A stretch of 64,000 nt of DNA from Candidatus Fredericiella danica (GCA_016713335.1 JADJPH010000036.1:1-64000), one strand, 5' to 3'. Shown: positions 1 to 10,840, numbered from the stretch's first letter. The notes: generated from the letters alone by a model not told the origin. A program made the numbers and translations.

Positions 1-43
1 AGGTGACGTACAGGACTCAGTTCCGTTTAATCGAGCAGATCTA

Positions 44-71
44 TCAGAGCACCAGCCCGTGAGGGTGGTGA
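44..71 (-). repeat. Dispersed REP-like hairpin repeat (inverted single copy)
   Basis: Read on the minus strand, this 28-bp stretch begins TCACCACCCTCACGGG and ends TGGTGCTCTGA. It matches the third tandem copy near 17730-17760 at 27 of 28 positions. CACCA/TGGTG and CCC/GGG can pair around a short loop. It lies just past the 3' end of pgeF. Function unknown. Confidence 0.75.
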
Positions 72-103
72 GACCCTCTGACCGAGGTACCCTCATGGGC
101 TTG

Positions 104-904
104 CTACCCACCCGTGAGCCATGCCACCATGGAGAAGAGTCCGCAGTGACCGCGCTCAGCGCGATGGCTGAAAGAAATCCGCCGTGTTCTGCGCGGTGTC
201 GATGCCGCTGACTTCGATCTGCGCCGCCGGCACCCCGGCTGCGATGAGTTGGCTGCGGTTGGCCTCCCACAGGTCAAAGTGGGGTTCTGGTCGACCCCGT
301 TTGGGTAGAGGAAAAGCGCGCCGGGTGCGCCAACTTGGCTTTGGCCATTTCGACGACATCAGCTCCCACCTCATAACTGGCCGGGCCGATGCTGGGCCCG
401 ATGCCCGCCACAATGTCCGCCGGTTCGGTGTCGAACGCGGCGCACAGCGCCCAAACAGTTGCCCTCGGCTGCGCCATTCACGGTGCCGCGCCAACCGGCA
501 TGGCAGACACCCAGTGCTTGCCGGCGCCGATCATAAAGCACGAGTGGCACGCAGTCGGCAAAGACGAGCGACAGCGGCATCCCGCTTGTGTCGGTGACCA
601 GCCCGTCGCAGTTCTCTTTGAATGTGCCGGTGTCGCTTGCATCAACGATTGCGATGCCGGTGCCGTGCACCTGGCGGCAGCCGACAAACGAACCTGGCTG
701 AAGACTGAGCGCTTCGGCCAACCGTTTGCGATTCTGGCGGACACGTTCTGGTTCGTCGCCGCGCAGAATGCTGAAATTGAGACTTTGCCACGGGGCGGGG
801 CTGACGCCACCGTGGCGGGTGCTCACATGAGTTTGAACAGGCAGCCCTTCTAGAATGTCAAAGCGATAGGTAATGACGCCATTGGCGTGAACGATACGTT
901 GCAT
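104..904 (-). CDS. pgeF: PgeF/YfiH-type peptidoglycan editing factor (polyphenol oxidase family), frameshifted
   Basis: This is a PgeF (YfiH, DUF152) family protein, a Zn/Cu multicopper-like enzyme reported to remove mis-incorporated residues from peptidoglycan precursors. The family hallmarks are visible: a CRQVHGT segment, FADCVPL, CHAGWRG and GIGPSIGPASYEVG, then SGIDTAQNTADFF followed by SHRAERG. These pieces sit in different frames, so at least three indels are needed, near 480, 300 and 180. Joined, they give about 266 residues, normal for the family. The ATG at 904 is chosen because family homology begins there (MQRIVHANG); the open frame runs further upstream without homology. The last frame ends at a TAG at 104-106. 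Confidence 0.85.
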
Positions 905-926
905 GCGATCTTTAGCGTGTGGCGGT

Positions 927-3900
927 CTACCCCGGATTGATGGGGTAGGCCTCGTAAAGACCCGGCGTGATCTCAACCGCGTCGTTGAATGAACCCCAGG
1001 GCGGCGGCGCATCGACGGTCAGCGTGTACCGCGCCGGATCAAGACACTGCTCCTGCTGCGCCTTCGGTCCAACTTTGAAGGTCGTGCCCTTGCCGGTACC
1101 GCTATTGGTGAAGGTGATGGTCAACTCTGCATTGATGTTGTTCTGGAAGACCAGGCAACCTTTCCCACTATTTTGATTGGCCGAAGTATTGCCGGAGGGT
1201 GGCGCGGGCGCCTTGACGGCAGGAATATCGGCGCACCGCCCATCCACCGTAACGTATTGGCTGCTGCCCGAAACCCAACCCTCCGCCCCGGCTGGCGTCG
1301 TAACCTGCAGCCATGCGCAATCGTTGATTTGGCCGTTGATGATCAATGCCTCACCCTGCTTGACGACGCCCGCCTTACTGTAGTTGGTGCCCGGCCCACT
1401 GCGCAGGTTGAGCGTATCGGTGCTCACGACTGCTACAGGGTTGCTGATCAGCGCCTTCTGTTCGGTGGTGGCCTCCGATTCTAGCGCCCCGGCGACGCCA
1501 AGTGTATTGAGGATCTCATCAAATGCGGCCGTACCTTCCTCGGAGATCAGGTTGACGTAAAGGAAAATCAGGGGGCTTTGGTTTACCAACCGGATTTGCC
1601 GCCAAGACAACAAAACTCTCGCCCTTGGTCTCCTCACACTCGTTCCAGACGTCATAGTAGCCGGTCAGGGCGTCGGTTGTGTATTCGTACCGGTCATCGT
1701 AGGTGCAAGTGTCTTCGAATTCGAAGATATCGAGCGCGTCTTCGGGGGTGAGATCCTGTGCCAGTTCTTCGGATATGGCCACGAAGACGCCCGGAGTCTC
1801 CCAGGTTGCGTCGAAATCTTCAATGTTGGGTGCTGCGGTGAGCGAAGGGCCGACTGAGCCGTCGCCAAGGTCCCACGGTTCGCTCTTCACGTCGGACCAC
1901 GATTCCGGTACGCTGAGGCTGATCACGCCGGTCTCATCGGTGACTGGCGTGAAATTCGTGGTCTGCACCGTGTCAGTGCCATCCGTGGCCGCGCCCGCCA
2001 GTGTTGTGCTCTGAAGTTCTGGATTGACATAAAAGCTGTTGAGAAGTTCGTTGAAGGCCTGGCGGTCCGCCTCGCCTGTGCCCAGCAGATCAACAAAGAC
2101 AAAATGATCGGGGGGATCAGACTGGGCGATCGCCATGTAGTATTCGGAGGTTTCACCATCGCATTCAGTGTAGTGGTCATACGCGACGTTGTAGGTGATT
2201 CCGTTGTTTGTATGTTGCTCTGTATAGCGATCGTCGTATGTGCAGAAATCGGAGAGGCCGGTGTCGAACAGGTCGTCGACGTCAAGGACCTCGGTCAACC
2301 CGGTCATGCTCTTGACGATGATCCCCGGCGTTGTCCACGTGCCCTTGAAATCCTCGATATTTGGCGCCGCCGTGAAGCTGTTGCCCAGCACTGCGCCGTC
2401 ACCGTCCGTCCAGGCTTCGCTTGCCTGCTCCGTGTATTCCGCAGGAATCATGGCCACGACGGCAGGGTCTTCGATCTGAACGTACTCATATGGCTGGTCC
2501 GCGGTGTCGGCGGCGCCGGCATCCGCGGCCTCCGTCCCGTTCGCGCCGATCACCACGCTCAGACTGCCGACAATCTGGTCGACGATGGCTGGATCGGCGT
2601 CACCGGGCACGTAGATTTCGACACGAGTGTAGGAACTGCCGGTCTCCTTGGGGGTGAGTACGGCGACAAACACCTGGCTTTTCGCATCCGCGCAATCGGT
2701 CCAGACTTTGTAGGAGCCGATCAAACCACCATCCGGCAGCGGCTCCACGTCACCATCGGTACAAGTATCCGCATAGTCGAGGTCGGTCAGGAGTTCTTCA
2801 ACCGTCATCTCTGCCGGCAACTGATCCGAATAGCTCACGACGACGCCAGGAACGCCCCAATCGTCGTAGAACGACGCGAGATCAGTGCTGGCCACCAATT
2901 GGGCGCCAACCACTGCGTCACCGCGTTCCCAATCCTTCTGCTCGACGTCGCCCCAGGCTTCGGGGACATCGACATTCACCCGGTCCAGGTCATCCTTGAT
3001 GGTGACCCAGTCGGCGGTGCTTGCCTGTTCAGTGCCGTTGTCGTCGGTGGCGGGTGCGGTTTGGAGATCCGCGCTGTGCTTCAGTTCGCGGCCGTTGAGT
3101 TGCCCTGTGAGCACTTCGTTGGTGTCAAGGCGCACGACTTCGAGATTGAGGGTGTCGGTGGCGTCGTGGCTCCGGAGGATCTCGCAGTAGGTCGCCATGG
3201 TGCCGTCTTCGGCGAGTGCAAGGCCTTCCAGGCTGGTGATGAAATCACCGGGCAATAGTCCTGCTTTATCAGCCGGCGAACCTGACGCGACTGACGCGAC
3301 CCAAATTCCGGAGATCTGGTTTTCTTCATCTAAAAACGCCTGAGCGTTAACGCCGATCGAATCGACGTCGGCGCCGGTGAGCAACTGCTCGATGACAGCC
3401 TGTGCATTGGCGGCGGCAATGCTGTAGAACTGATTGGAGTCCATGATGCCCGCATAGTTGACGGCGACCACTTCGCCCTTGTTTGTAATCAGGGGGCCGC
3501 CGGAGTTGCCATGATCGATGACGGCGTCATGTTGGATCACGTGGTCCACCGAAGACCAGTCGCTCTCGCCGGATGTCCTTGCCTTAGAAACGATGCCTTT
3601 CGTCAGGGTGTATTCGGGGTCGCCGAGCGGGAAACCCGCGGCGTACACCTCAAGCCCGACTTTGATCGGTGGTTCGTACCAACCCAGATAGGGATAGTTC
3701 TTGCCATCGAGGTCGATGACTGCCAGGTCAGCGCATTCCGAAACGCCCAATACCTTTGCGTTGATCGGTTCTTCTTTGCCATCGACGTATACCTTGAGAA
3801 AGGCTGCGCCCGTGACGACATGGTTGTTTGTCACTGCGCGGCCGTCGGCGTCAATGATGAAGCCTGAGCCTAAACCGGCAGCCGTCGTCAAGCCCTCTTC

Positions 3901-4108
3901 GATATCCTTGAAGGTGCCAACGGCTTCGATCTGGATTACCGCCTTCTGCGCATCTTCCAGATTATCGACCGGTGCAGCATCACCGGTGCGCTGCTCGCTT
4001 TGTGATAGGCGCCTGCGAACGCCACCGGTCCAGACCAGGGGTTGTGGACGCAAGCAGCGCGGACGTCACAGCGAGAGTGCGCAAGAAGCGGGGCAATAGC
4101 GCTGACAT
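927..4108 (-). CDS. Secreted trypsin-like (Deg-type) serine protease with PDZ, three repeated domains and SH3
   Basis: The start at 4108 has a strong AAGGAG ribosome site and encodes a hydrophobic signal segment (MSALLPRFLRTLAVTSALLA). A frameshift near 4040 leads into a Deg/HtrA protease domain with the triad His (TNNHVVTG), Asp (ADLAVIDLD) and Ser (GNSGGPL), then a PDZ domain (SGSPADKAGLLPGDFI). Three related modules of about 165 residues follow, each with a W-GD-VG-L-A...PGV pattern and two conserved cysteines. A second frameshift at a G run near 1590 joins an SH3-like domain (TLNLRSGPGTNY) and a C-terminal beta-rich tail. The joined protein is about 1,060 residues, presumably exported to the envelope. 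It is monocistronic with its own promoter. The target is unknown. Confidence 0.85.
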
Positions 4109-4195
4109 GTTCGTCTCCTTTTCAGGTTGATGACGTAGAAGGACGTCTGGGCGAGTGCGTGCGCTGATGTATGGCATTAGTGATTGCAGGCTCCT

Positions 4196-4224
4196 ATCTT
4201 ACCGGATTCGACGAACGGAAGCAA
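4196..4224 (-). promoter_or_regulatory. Predicted sigma70-type promoter for the serine protease
   Basis: On the minus strand TTGCTT, a 17-nt spacer and TAAGAT lie about 85 nt upstream of the protease ATG at 4108. The fit to -35/-10 consensus is good; the start site itself is inferred. Confidence 0.55.
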
Positions 4225-4234
4225 GGTAGAATAG

Positions 4235-4393
4235 ATGGGACAGCCGGGGGGAATCGTAGAGGGCTACCGGGTGGCGCCAGCCAACCTGAACGAACGGACA
4301 GACCGGAGGCGGATCACGCTTACCCTGCCGGCCGAAGTCGATCGGTGGAAATCACCTGCGATGCTTTTCTTCGAGAATGAAGATGGCATGTAG
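4235..4393 (+). CDS. Small hypothetical protein (52 aa)
   Basis: An ATG-started frame of 52 codons (MGQPGGIVEGYRVAP..., ending FFENEDGM) sits divergently from the protease gene. An AAGG lies about 12 nt upstream. The amino-acid mix is plausible for a soluble charged peptide, with an RTDRRRITLTLPAEVDRW segment, but I recognise no family. It starts only about 10 nt from the divergent protease promoter. It could be a chance frame. Confidence 0.35.
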   Translation: MGQPGGIVEGYRVAPANLNERTDRRRITLTLPAEVDRWKSPAMLFFENEDGM

Positions 4394-4441
4394 CTGCCGG
4401 TTGCATGCTTCGCCGCCATTCAACTAGCGGCGAAGCAGCCG

Positions 4442-6282
4442 TCAAGTGGTGAGTTCAATCGGGGTAGCTTTCAGTTTGCTCCAGGGCTGCCAATCTTCGG
4501 CGCGCCAGGGGCCGCCTTTCGCGGTCGGCACGGGACGCGCCTCATTTGCGCCATAGCGAAACGCCCAGGCGGCATCACAGGCTTTACAGGCGAGACAACC
4601 CGCGCTGTCTGGCGGGCAACTGAGTCCGGTCTTGTCCTGCGGCCAGCCGCAACTCGTAATGAAAGTAATTCTCGCTGACACCGCTCTGCACGATCCCCCA
4701 CGGGGGGGGCGATCCGGTCGAGCGGGGGCCGGCATACTCCGCCCTGTCCAGCCCGTGCTCCGCCAGCGTCTGGAAGAAGGTGCGGACGCTTAACCCACCG
4801 GGTGGGATGGCCAGCAACACGTCGGCGAGCCGGCGGTCACCGCGACTCAAGATCGCTTGCACTTCGGCCCAGTCGGGCGCATCGGCGCGGATCTCGACGC
4901 CATGGCGCGCCAGGCCCTGGTGGATCTGCTTCTGGCGGCGCCGGATCGTGTCGACGCCGGTCATGCCTTCCCATTGGAAGGGGGTGTGCGCCTTGGGGAC
5001 GAAGGGGGTGGCGTTGATGGCGATCCGGCGCTTGAAGCGTTTCTTGGCTTCGAGTACGAAATCCACGATCGCCTGGATGTCGTCGTCCGTTTCAGTGGGG
5101 TGTCCAACCATGAAGTAGAGCTTGAGTTGCGGGAAATTGAATTCCTGTGCCAGGGCGATGGCCTGCATCATCTGGTCTTCGGTCTGCGTCTTGTTGATGA
5201 CGTTGCGCAGCCGTTGGCTGCCGGCTTCAGGGGCGACGGTGAGGTTCTGGGCGCCGCTGGCGGCGAGGGCCTTGATGAGCGGGACGCTGATCGGGTCCAT
5301 GCGCATGGAGGAAGCGCTGAGGCGGGCGCCGGCGCGGTGCAATGCCGTCGCCAGTTCGTCAATCTGCGTATGGTCGCTGACCGCCGCGCTCACCAGTCCG
5401 ATTTTCGTGTAGCCATGATCAATGGCGTTCAGTGCGGAGGCAAGCAGCGGTTCAAGGGGCTGCTCGCGGGCTGGGCGGTAAACATAGCCGGCAAGACAAA
5501 AGCGGCAGCCGCGGCCGCAACCGCGTGCGATCTCCATGAGATGCATGTTGGAGAATTCTGCGTCCGGTGTGTAGAGCGTGCTGCTCGTATCATAGTCGGC
5601 AAGGCGCCGCACCCACAGCCGTTCGACCTGCCGAAAGTGCGGATGCTCCGGATTGGAGGGGCGCAATGCGGGTACATACCAGCCGGGCGTGGCATCCAGC
5701 GTTTTCAGCAGGGCATCGCGATCGTCGTGCCCCGTGCGGCAGAGTTCGATCAAATGGGGAACAGCCTCTTCGCCCTCGCCGATAAGGATGGCGTCAAAAA
5801 AAGGCGCCACCGGCTCCGGGTTCATCGTGACACCAGGCCCGCCCGCAATCAGCAGTGGCCACGGCGCCCCATTCCATTGGGTGGAGTCTTGCCGTTCGCT
5901 GGCCAGCGGCGGGATGCCGGCGTGGCGCAGCAGGTCTACGACATTGAAGTAGTCCATTTCCCACGAGATGGTGAACGCCCACACGTCGAAGTCAGCCACG
6001 GGCTGGCGTGTCTCCAGTGAGAGCAACGGTTTGCCGCTCTGCGCGGCGTGCTTTTCCCAGAAGACGCGCTCACAGACTACGTCCGGTTCGGCATTGAACA
6101 TGCGGTAGAGCAACTGCAGGGCGAGGCTGCTCATCCCGACGTAGTAGGTGTTGGGCATGGTCAACGCCACGCGCAGGCGTCCGCCCCAATCCTTGTGGAT
6201 GGCCCCTGTCTCTTCCGGACCCTGAGTGGCGCCGGCGACGGTGCGGTGCGGCGCCTGCCGCTGGGTGGTTGTTTCGTTTCAT
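4442..6282 (-). CDS. B12-binding-domain radical SAM protein (TIGR03960-like), frameshifted
   Basis: An N-terminal cobalamin-binding-like region (RVALTMPNTYYVGMSSLALQ...) precedes a radical SAM domain with the cluster motif CGRGCRFC and downstream TVAPEAGSQRLRNVINK. This resembles the TIGR03960 family, often encoded beside ribosomal RNA modification or TGT-type genes; the substrate is unknown. The main frame spans 4584-6170 from a GTG. Homology extends upstream (GAIHKDWGGRLRVALT), and an ATG at 6282 overlaps the lysR stop as ATGA, so I take 6282 as the start with an indel before 6230. Near 4630 a second indel leads to the natural C-terminus, rich in cysteines (LSCPPDSAGCLACKACDAA), which ends at 4442. 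Confidence 0.75.
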
Positions 6283-7178
6283 AGGGGCATGAGTATATCA
6301 CGCAGGGGCAGGATCTTCTCCATAAAATCCATAAAGATTCTGGCTGTTCGTCCCAGGGGTCTACTACGCGGTGCAATCAGCACGATTTTGCTCCGCACCT
6401 CCTCCTGGAGTGGGATGATCACCAATTCCGGGTGCTGATGATAGGCTGCGAGTTTTTCCATCATGAGGGTGATGCCCACATTGGAAGCCACCATGCCAAG
6501 AATGCTCTCCACCCGTAGGCTGGCGTAAAAGATGCGCGGCTCGAAGCCCTCCGCCCGGCATGCATCCACGGCAAGTTCGTGCACCACCGTACCCTTGTCA
6601 AACAGGATAAAGTTTTCGTCCGCAATATCACGTAGCGAAAGGTGTGGCTGGTTTGCGTAGCGATGTCTGCGGGATACCACGACTTGCAGGCGGTCCGTTG
6701 CGATCTGGTGCATCCAGTAGGCAGCAGCGTCGAGAAAATTGTCGCGGACAAAGGCCAGATCGTATTGATGGTTGTTCAACAACGGGAGAATGGCGCCTGC
6801 CTCCCGCTCCTCAAGTGTAAGTGCTACTTCAGGATACCGGCTGCGAAACATAGCCACTAACGAAGTGATGCCGTATTGGGCGATCACCGGGATCGCGACG
6901 ATCGACAACGCGGGGGTCATTTTGCATTCGCGCAGATCGGCCACCATCGCACGGTACGCGGCATCGATCTTCTCGGCATGTGCCAGAAAGGTTTCGCCGC
7001 CGGGCGTGAGCGCAATCTTGCGGTGGGTGCGATCGAAGATCGGAAAACCAAGTTCATGTTCAAGCGCAATGATCTGTTTTGAAAGCGACGACTGCGAGAT
7101 GAATAGCTCTTCGGCTGCACTGGAGTAGCTGCCAAAGTTTGCCACCGCCAACGCATACTGCACCTGCCGGATTTCCAT
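6279..7178 (-). CDS. LysR-family transcriptional regulator
   Basis: Residues 1-60 form a LysR winged helix-turn-helix (MEIRQVQYALAVANFGSYSS, then SQSSLSKQI), followed by a periplasmic-binding-like effector domain of about 200 residues. The ATG at 7178 is chosen over the longer frame because the family begins MEIRQ here and GAGGTGA precedes it. The gene is divergent from a sugar ABC operon, and a LysR-type palindrome lies between them at 7205-7221, so it probably controls that operon and itself. The effector is unknown; a sugar or a breakdown product is a guess. The frame is intact, about 299 residues. Confidence 0.9.
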   Translation of the reverse strand: MEIRQVQYALAVANFGSYSSAAEELFISQSSLSKQIIALEHELGFPIFDRTHRKIALTPGGETFLAHAEKIDAAYRAMVADLRECKMTPALSIVAIPVIAQYGITSLVAMFRSRYPEVALTLEEREAGAILPLLNNHQYDLAFVRDNFLDAAAYWMHQIATDRLQVVVSRRHRYANQPHLSLRDIADENFILFDKGTVVHELAVDACRAEGFEPRIFYASLRVESILGMVASNVGITLMMEKLAAYHQHPELVIIPLQEEVRSKIVLIAPRSRPLGRTARIFMDFMEKILPLRDILMPL

Positions 7179-7204
7179 ACCATTCACCTCGCCTGGCCGT
7201 CTTC

Positions 7205-7221
7205 TATTCCAAACCGGAATA
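7205..7221. promoter_or_regulatory. Probable LysR operator (T-N11-A palindrome)
   Basis: TATTCC-AAACC-GGAATA is a perfect 6-bp inverted repeat with a 5-nt centre. It contains the T-N11-A geometry typical of LysR-type sites. It lies between lysR and the -35 element of the divergent ABC operon. Confidence 0.6.
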
Positions 7222-7240
7222 CATTGTAACAACAATTGAA

Positions 7241-7269
7241 TTGCTTCGAAAGCGCTGCGGTCGTATGCT
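7241..7269 (+). promoter_or_regulatory. Predicted promoter of the sugar ABC operon
   Basis: TTGCTT, a 17-nt spacer and TATGCT lie about 70 nt upstream of the binding-protein ATG. The LysR-type palindrome sits 19 nt upstream of the -35, a usual activator position. Confidence 0.45.
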
Positions 7270-7336
7270 GGGGTCTAGCGGCCCGCTTGACTCTACCTCA
7301 GCCGCAACCATCAGACTTGACCAAGGAGAATATCAG

Positions 7337-8341
7337 ATGCAAAAGTCGCGCCTTCTTGTGACCGCGCTTGTCGTCATGGCTGCGCTGTTGGTAACAGCCT
7401 GCGCCGTTCCTGCCTCGACGTCGCCAGCGGGTGACACCGCAGCGGCCACTGAGGCCTCAGCACAACCTGGGGCGCCATCCGGCAGCCTCAAGGTCGGCTA
7501 TGCGGTGCCGGATGCATCAAACCCGTTTCTTTCCAATCTGACGAAGAATGTTGCCGATTACTTCAAGCCCGATGGGGTTGAGGTGATCGTGGCGGACGCC
7601 CAGGGGGATGCCACGAAGCAGGTGAACCAGATTGAGAATTTCACGACCATGGGCGTCAACGCCGTGATCGTGATGGCCATTGACCCGAAGGGCGTCACCT
7701 CCGTCATTGAAGACGCTCAGAAGGCGGGGATCAAGGTGATGGTGGCAGGTGGCGACACCGGTTCGTATGATGCCATCATGCATACGGATCAGCAGGCGAT
7801 GGGCGCCATGATCGCCCAGATGGCCTGTAACTTCATCGGCAAGACCTTCCCGGCAGCCGCCGAAGGTAGCATTGAAGTTGGCGTCATCGAGAACCGTGAC
7901 ACGCCCGAGGCAACGGCTCGTTCCACTGGCATGGCCACGATCTCGGCGCTCTGTCCGGCGGCCAAGATTGCCGGCACAGTGGGCGCACAGCCGACCATCA
8001 CCGCAGGCGCGACCGCCTCTGAAAACCTGCTGACCGCGCATCCGAATATCAAGCTGATCCTTGCCTACAATGATGCGCAGGGGTTGGGCGCGACACAGAC
8101 TGTTTCGGCGATGTCGTCGATTGACCCGGCGCAATTTGCGATCTTCGGCGCCGACAATACGCCTGACGCGCTGGCCGCTATCAAGAGCGGAGACAGTGTT
8201 TTCCGGGGCACCGTCCGGTTTGGCAGTGACAACCTTGCCCTGGACACCTACAACCTCGTGAAGAAGATGGTGATGGGGGAGGAATTCCCCCGCGAAACCC
8301 TCGACCCGCTTACCCCGATAACTGCGGAAAACGTCCAATAG
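7337..8341 (+). CDS. Sugar ABC transporter substrate-binding lipoprotein (RbsB-like)
   Basis: The ATG at 7337 follows AAGGAG and opens a lipoprotein signal (ALLVTAC lipobox, Cys about residue 22). The mature part is a type I periplasmic binding protein of the ribose/xylose/galactose class: VGYAVPDASNPF, TKQVNQIENF, AIDPKGV, VAGGDTGSYDAIMHTDQ and AYNDAQGLGA. It is 334 residues, normal for the family. It is the first gene of an operon with an ATPase and permease and presumably delivers a sugar to them. The substrate cannot be told from the sequence. The frame is intact. Confidence 0.9.
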   Translation: MQKSRLLVTALVVMAALLVTACAVPASTSPAGDTAAATEASAQPGAPSGSLKVGYAVPDASNPFLSNLTKNVADYFKPDGVEVIVADAQGDATKQVNQIENFTTMGVNAVIVMAIDPKGVTSVIEDAQKAGIKVMVAGGDTGSYDAIMHTDQQAMGAMIAQMACNFIGKTFPAAAEGSIEVGVIENRDTPEATARSTGMATISALCPAAKIAGTVGAQPTITAGATASENLLTAHPNIKLILAYNDAQGLGATQTVSAMSSIDPAQFAIFGADNTPDALAAIKSGDSVFRGTVRFGSDNLALDTYNLVKKMVMGEEFPRETLDPLTPITAENVQ

Positions 8342-8402
8342 CCAGCAACCAGCGGGCGGGGAGATCCCACCTCTCCGTCCGCAACTCTACAGGCACCCAG
8401 CC

Positions 8403-9804
8403 ATGGCCGCAACGATTGCCTTATCTCTGCACCATCTCACCAAGCAGTATCCAGGCGTGTTGGCCCTTGACGACGTCTCGCTCGAGTTTGCCGCGGGCGA
8501 GGTCCATGCGTTGTTGGGCGAAAATGGCGCTGGGAAGTCAACGCTGATCAAGGCAATTGCCGGCGCCATTGAGGTCGACAGCGGCATGATTCGGGTGGGT
8601 GGCCAGGAGTATGCCAGGATGACGCCACACCTGGCGCGCTCACTGGGCATCGAAGTGATCTATCAGGAGTTCAATCTGGTGCCTTCGCTGACGGTCGCCG
8701 AGAACATCTTCCTTGGCGACCGGACAGGACGGGGCATCCTGATCGACCAGAAACTGATGGTCAACCGTGCCGCCGAGGTCTTTCGTGATTTTGAGGTCCA
8801 GATCGATCCGCTGGCGCTGGTTCGAGATCTACCGCCCGCCCAGCAGCAGATTGTGGAGATCGCAAAGGCGGTGTCGAAGAAGGTCAGAATCCTGATCATG
8901 GATGAGCCGACTGCGCCGCTGACCGTCCACGAAGTGGACAGCATGTTCGAGATCGTCCGCCGACTTAAGCAGTCGGGTGTTACCGTGCTCTACATCTCTC
9001 ACCGCTTGGAAGAGATCTTCACCATCTGTGGTGGGCCGCGAACTGCGGGAGAGCTATCCGGCGCGGCGCATCACGCCGTCAGAAGTTGCGCTGGAACTGA
9101 TCCATGTCAGTGGCAACGGCGACCACGACATTTCGTTTGTGGTGCGGAAAGGTGAGATCCTCGGGCTGTCCGGTCTGGTCGGTGCAGGCCGCACTGAGCT
9201 TGCGCGCGTCATCTACGGTGCAGAACCGGCCGAGAGCGGCGTGATTCAGATCGAGGGCCGGCCTGTACAGATCCGCTCACCAGAGGATGCCATTCAACTG
9301 GGCATTGGGCTGATCCCCGAGGATCGCAAGAATCAGGGCGTCTTTCTCGACATGGACGTCAGTTGGAACATTTCGTTCACAAAGGTCAAAGCGTTGTCGC
9401 GTTTTACCATGGTCGATACCCGTCGTGAGTTTGAGATCGCTGAGAAGTATCGTGACTTACTCAGAATCAAGACGCCGACCTTACAGCAGCAGGTCAAAAA
9501 CCTGAGTGGTGGCAATCAGCAGAAGGTGGTTCTGGCTAAAACACTGGCGGTGGAATCGAAGATTCTGATCTTTGACGAGCCGACGCGGGGCATCGACGTT
9601 GGCGCCAAGCAGGAGATCTACAACCTGATGTGCGCCCTGGCCGACGATGGTATTGCCATCATCATGATTTCGTCGGACATGGAGGAGTTGCTGGGGATGT
9701 CTGACCGAATCATCGTCCTGTGTGAAGGACGGATGGCCGGCGAGGTCTTGCGTCCGCAATTCAGCCAGGACACGATCCTCGACCTTGCGTCGGGAAAACA
9801 ATGA
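8403..9804 (+). CDS. Sugar ABC transporter double ATPase (RbsA/MglA-like), frameshifted with internal deletion
   Basis: This is a CUT2-type ATPase with two nucleotide-binding domains. Domain 1 has Walker A GENGAGKST, the YQEFNLVPSLTVAENIFLG stretch and MDEPTAPL. Domain 2 has the degenerate Walker A GLVGAGRTE typical of this family, signature LSGGNQQKV and FDEPTRGIDVGAKQEIY. Around 9030-9035 the reading jumps from EEIFTIC to VGRELRES in another frame. The usual linker of roughly 25-30 residues (the DRV-MRDG segment) is absent, so bases are missing here and not just a single indel. If real, the transporter would be dead; an assembly deletion is equally likely. The neighbours on both sides are intact. 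Confidence 0.85.
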
Positions 9805-9817
9805 GAGTGGGTTCCCT

Positions 9818-10840
9818 ATGAATGCTAACACGACCTTCAAAACCGGGCTATCCGAAGGTGCAATTGCCGTGCTCAAGAAATATGTGACGCTGGTAGTGCT
9901 CTTTGGGCTGGTCCTGTTGTTCTCGCTCATCGCGCCCAATTTCTTCACACCCAACAACTTCATCATCCTGCTCCGCCAGGTTTCGTTCACGGCGATCAGC
10001 TCGGTCGGTCTGGCCTTTGTCATGATTGCCGGCGGCATGGATCTTTCCATCGGCGCGCAGATCACGCTCACCAACGTGTTGACCGCAATCCTCATGGCGC
10101 GGATGGGCGTTCCACCGATCTTCGCCATTCTGTTTGCCCTTGTGCTGGGAACACTGCTTGGGGTGAACAATGGGTATATCAGCATCATTCTGAAGGTGCA
10201 TCCGTTGATCGTAACGCTGGGTACCATGACGATCTACAAGGGGCTGGGGTATATTGCAGCCAACGGCAACAGCATCTCGGGGTTACCGGAGTCGTTCAAG
10301 TTCCTGGGCCAGGGGTATATCGGGCCAGTGCCGGTGCCGGTCATCATCATGGTGCTCGTGGTCATAGCCGGTGCGTTCGTTCTGAACAAGACCTATATCG
10401 GGCGCTTTGTCTTTGCGCTCGGTGGCAATGAGGAAGCGGCGCGTCTGGCCGGGGTCAACGTCCGGCGCATGAAGATCTTCGTCTTTGGGGTTTGTGGCTT
10501 CTTTTCCGCCATCACGTCGCTGCTGCTCCTATCCCGCGTGTTTTCAGGGCAGGTGACGACCGGGCAGGGGATGGAGTTTGACTGCATGACCGCTGCTGTG
10601 CTGGGTGGCATCAGCTTCAAAGGCGGCGAAGGCACCATTTCTGGGCTGCTGGCAGGTGTGCTGATCATCGGGGTCTTGAACAATGCATTGCAGTTGCTGA
10701 GTCTGGGCGATTACTATCAGATGGTGATCAAAGGCGTTGTGTTGCTGGCAGCGGTTGGTTTCGACACATATCAGAAGAACCGGAAGAGCAAGCGCACGGC
10801 AAGCCGCAGACCGGCGGAAAAGGTGGCGACAGCCGCATGA
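9818..10840 (+). CDS. Sugar ABC transporter permease (RbsC-like)
   Basis: An integral membrane permease of the BPD_transp_2 class, about 340 residues with eight to ten hydrophobic segments. Family signatures include GLAFVMIAGGMDLSIG and ALGGNEEAARLAGVNVRRMK, the loop that contacts the ATPase. The ATG at 9818 is chosen because it lies 13 nt after the ATPase stop and begins a normal cytoplasmic N-terminus (MNANTTFKTG). It is the third gene of the transporter operon. Its stop overlaps the next gene's ATG (ATGA at 10837), so translation is probably coupled. The frame is intact. Confidence 0.9.
   Translation: MNANTTFKTGLSEGAIAVLKKYVTLVVLFGLVLLFSLIAPNFFTPNNFIILLRQVSFTAISSVGLAFVMIAGGMDLSIGAQITLTNVLTAILMARMGVPPIFAILFALVLGTLLGVNNGYISIILKVHPLIVTLGTMTIYKGLGYIAANGNSISGLPESFKFLGQGYIGPVPVPVIIMVLVVIAGAFVLNKTYIGRFVFALGGNEEAARLAGVNVRRMKIFVFGVCGFFSAITSLLLLSRVFSGQVTTGQGMEFDCMTAAVLGGISFKGGEGTISGLLAGVLIIGVLNNALQLLSLGDYYQMVIKGVVLLAAVGFDTYQKNRKSKRTASRRPAEKVATAA

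Noticed and set aside
2104..3258. 384-aa open frame on the plus strand
   Set aside because: Antisense shadow of the serine protease, whose catalytic motifs are in the minus frame.
4857..6020. 387-aa open frame on the plus strand
   Set aside because: Antisense shadow of the radical SAM gene; the sense frame holds the CxxxCxxC cluster motif.
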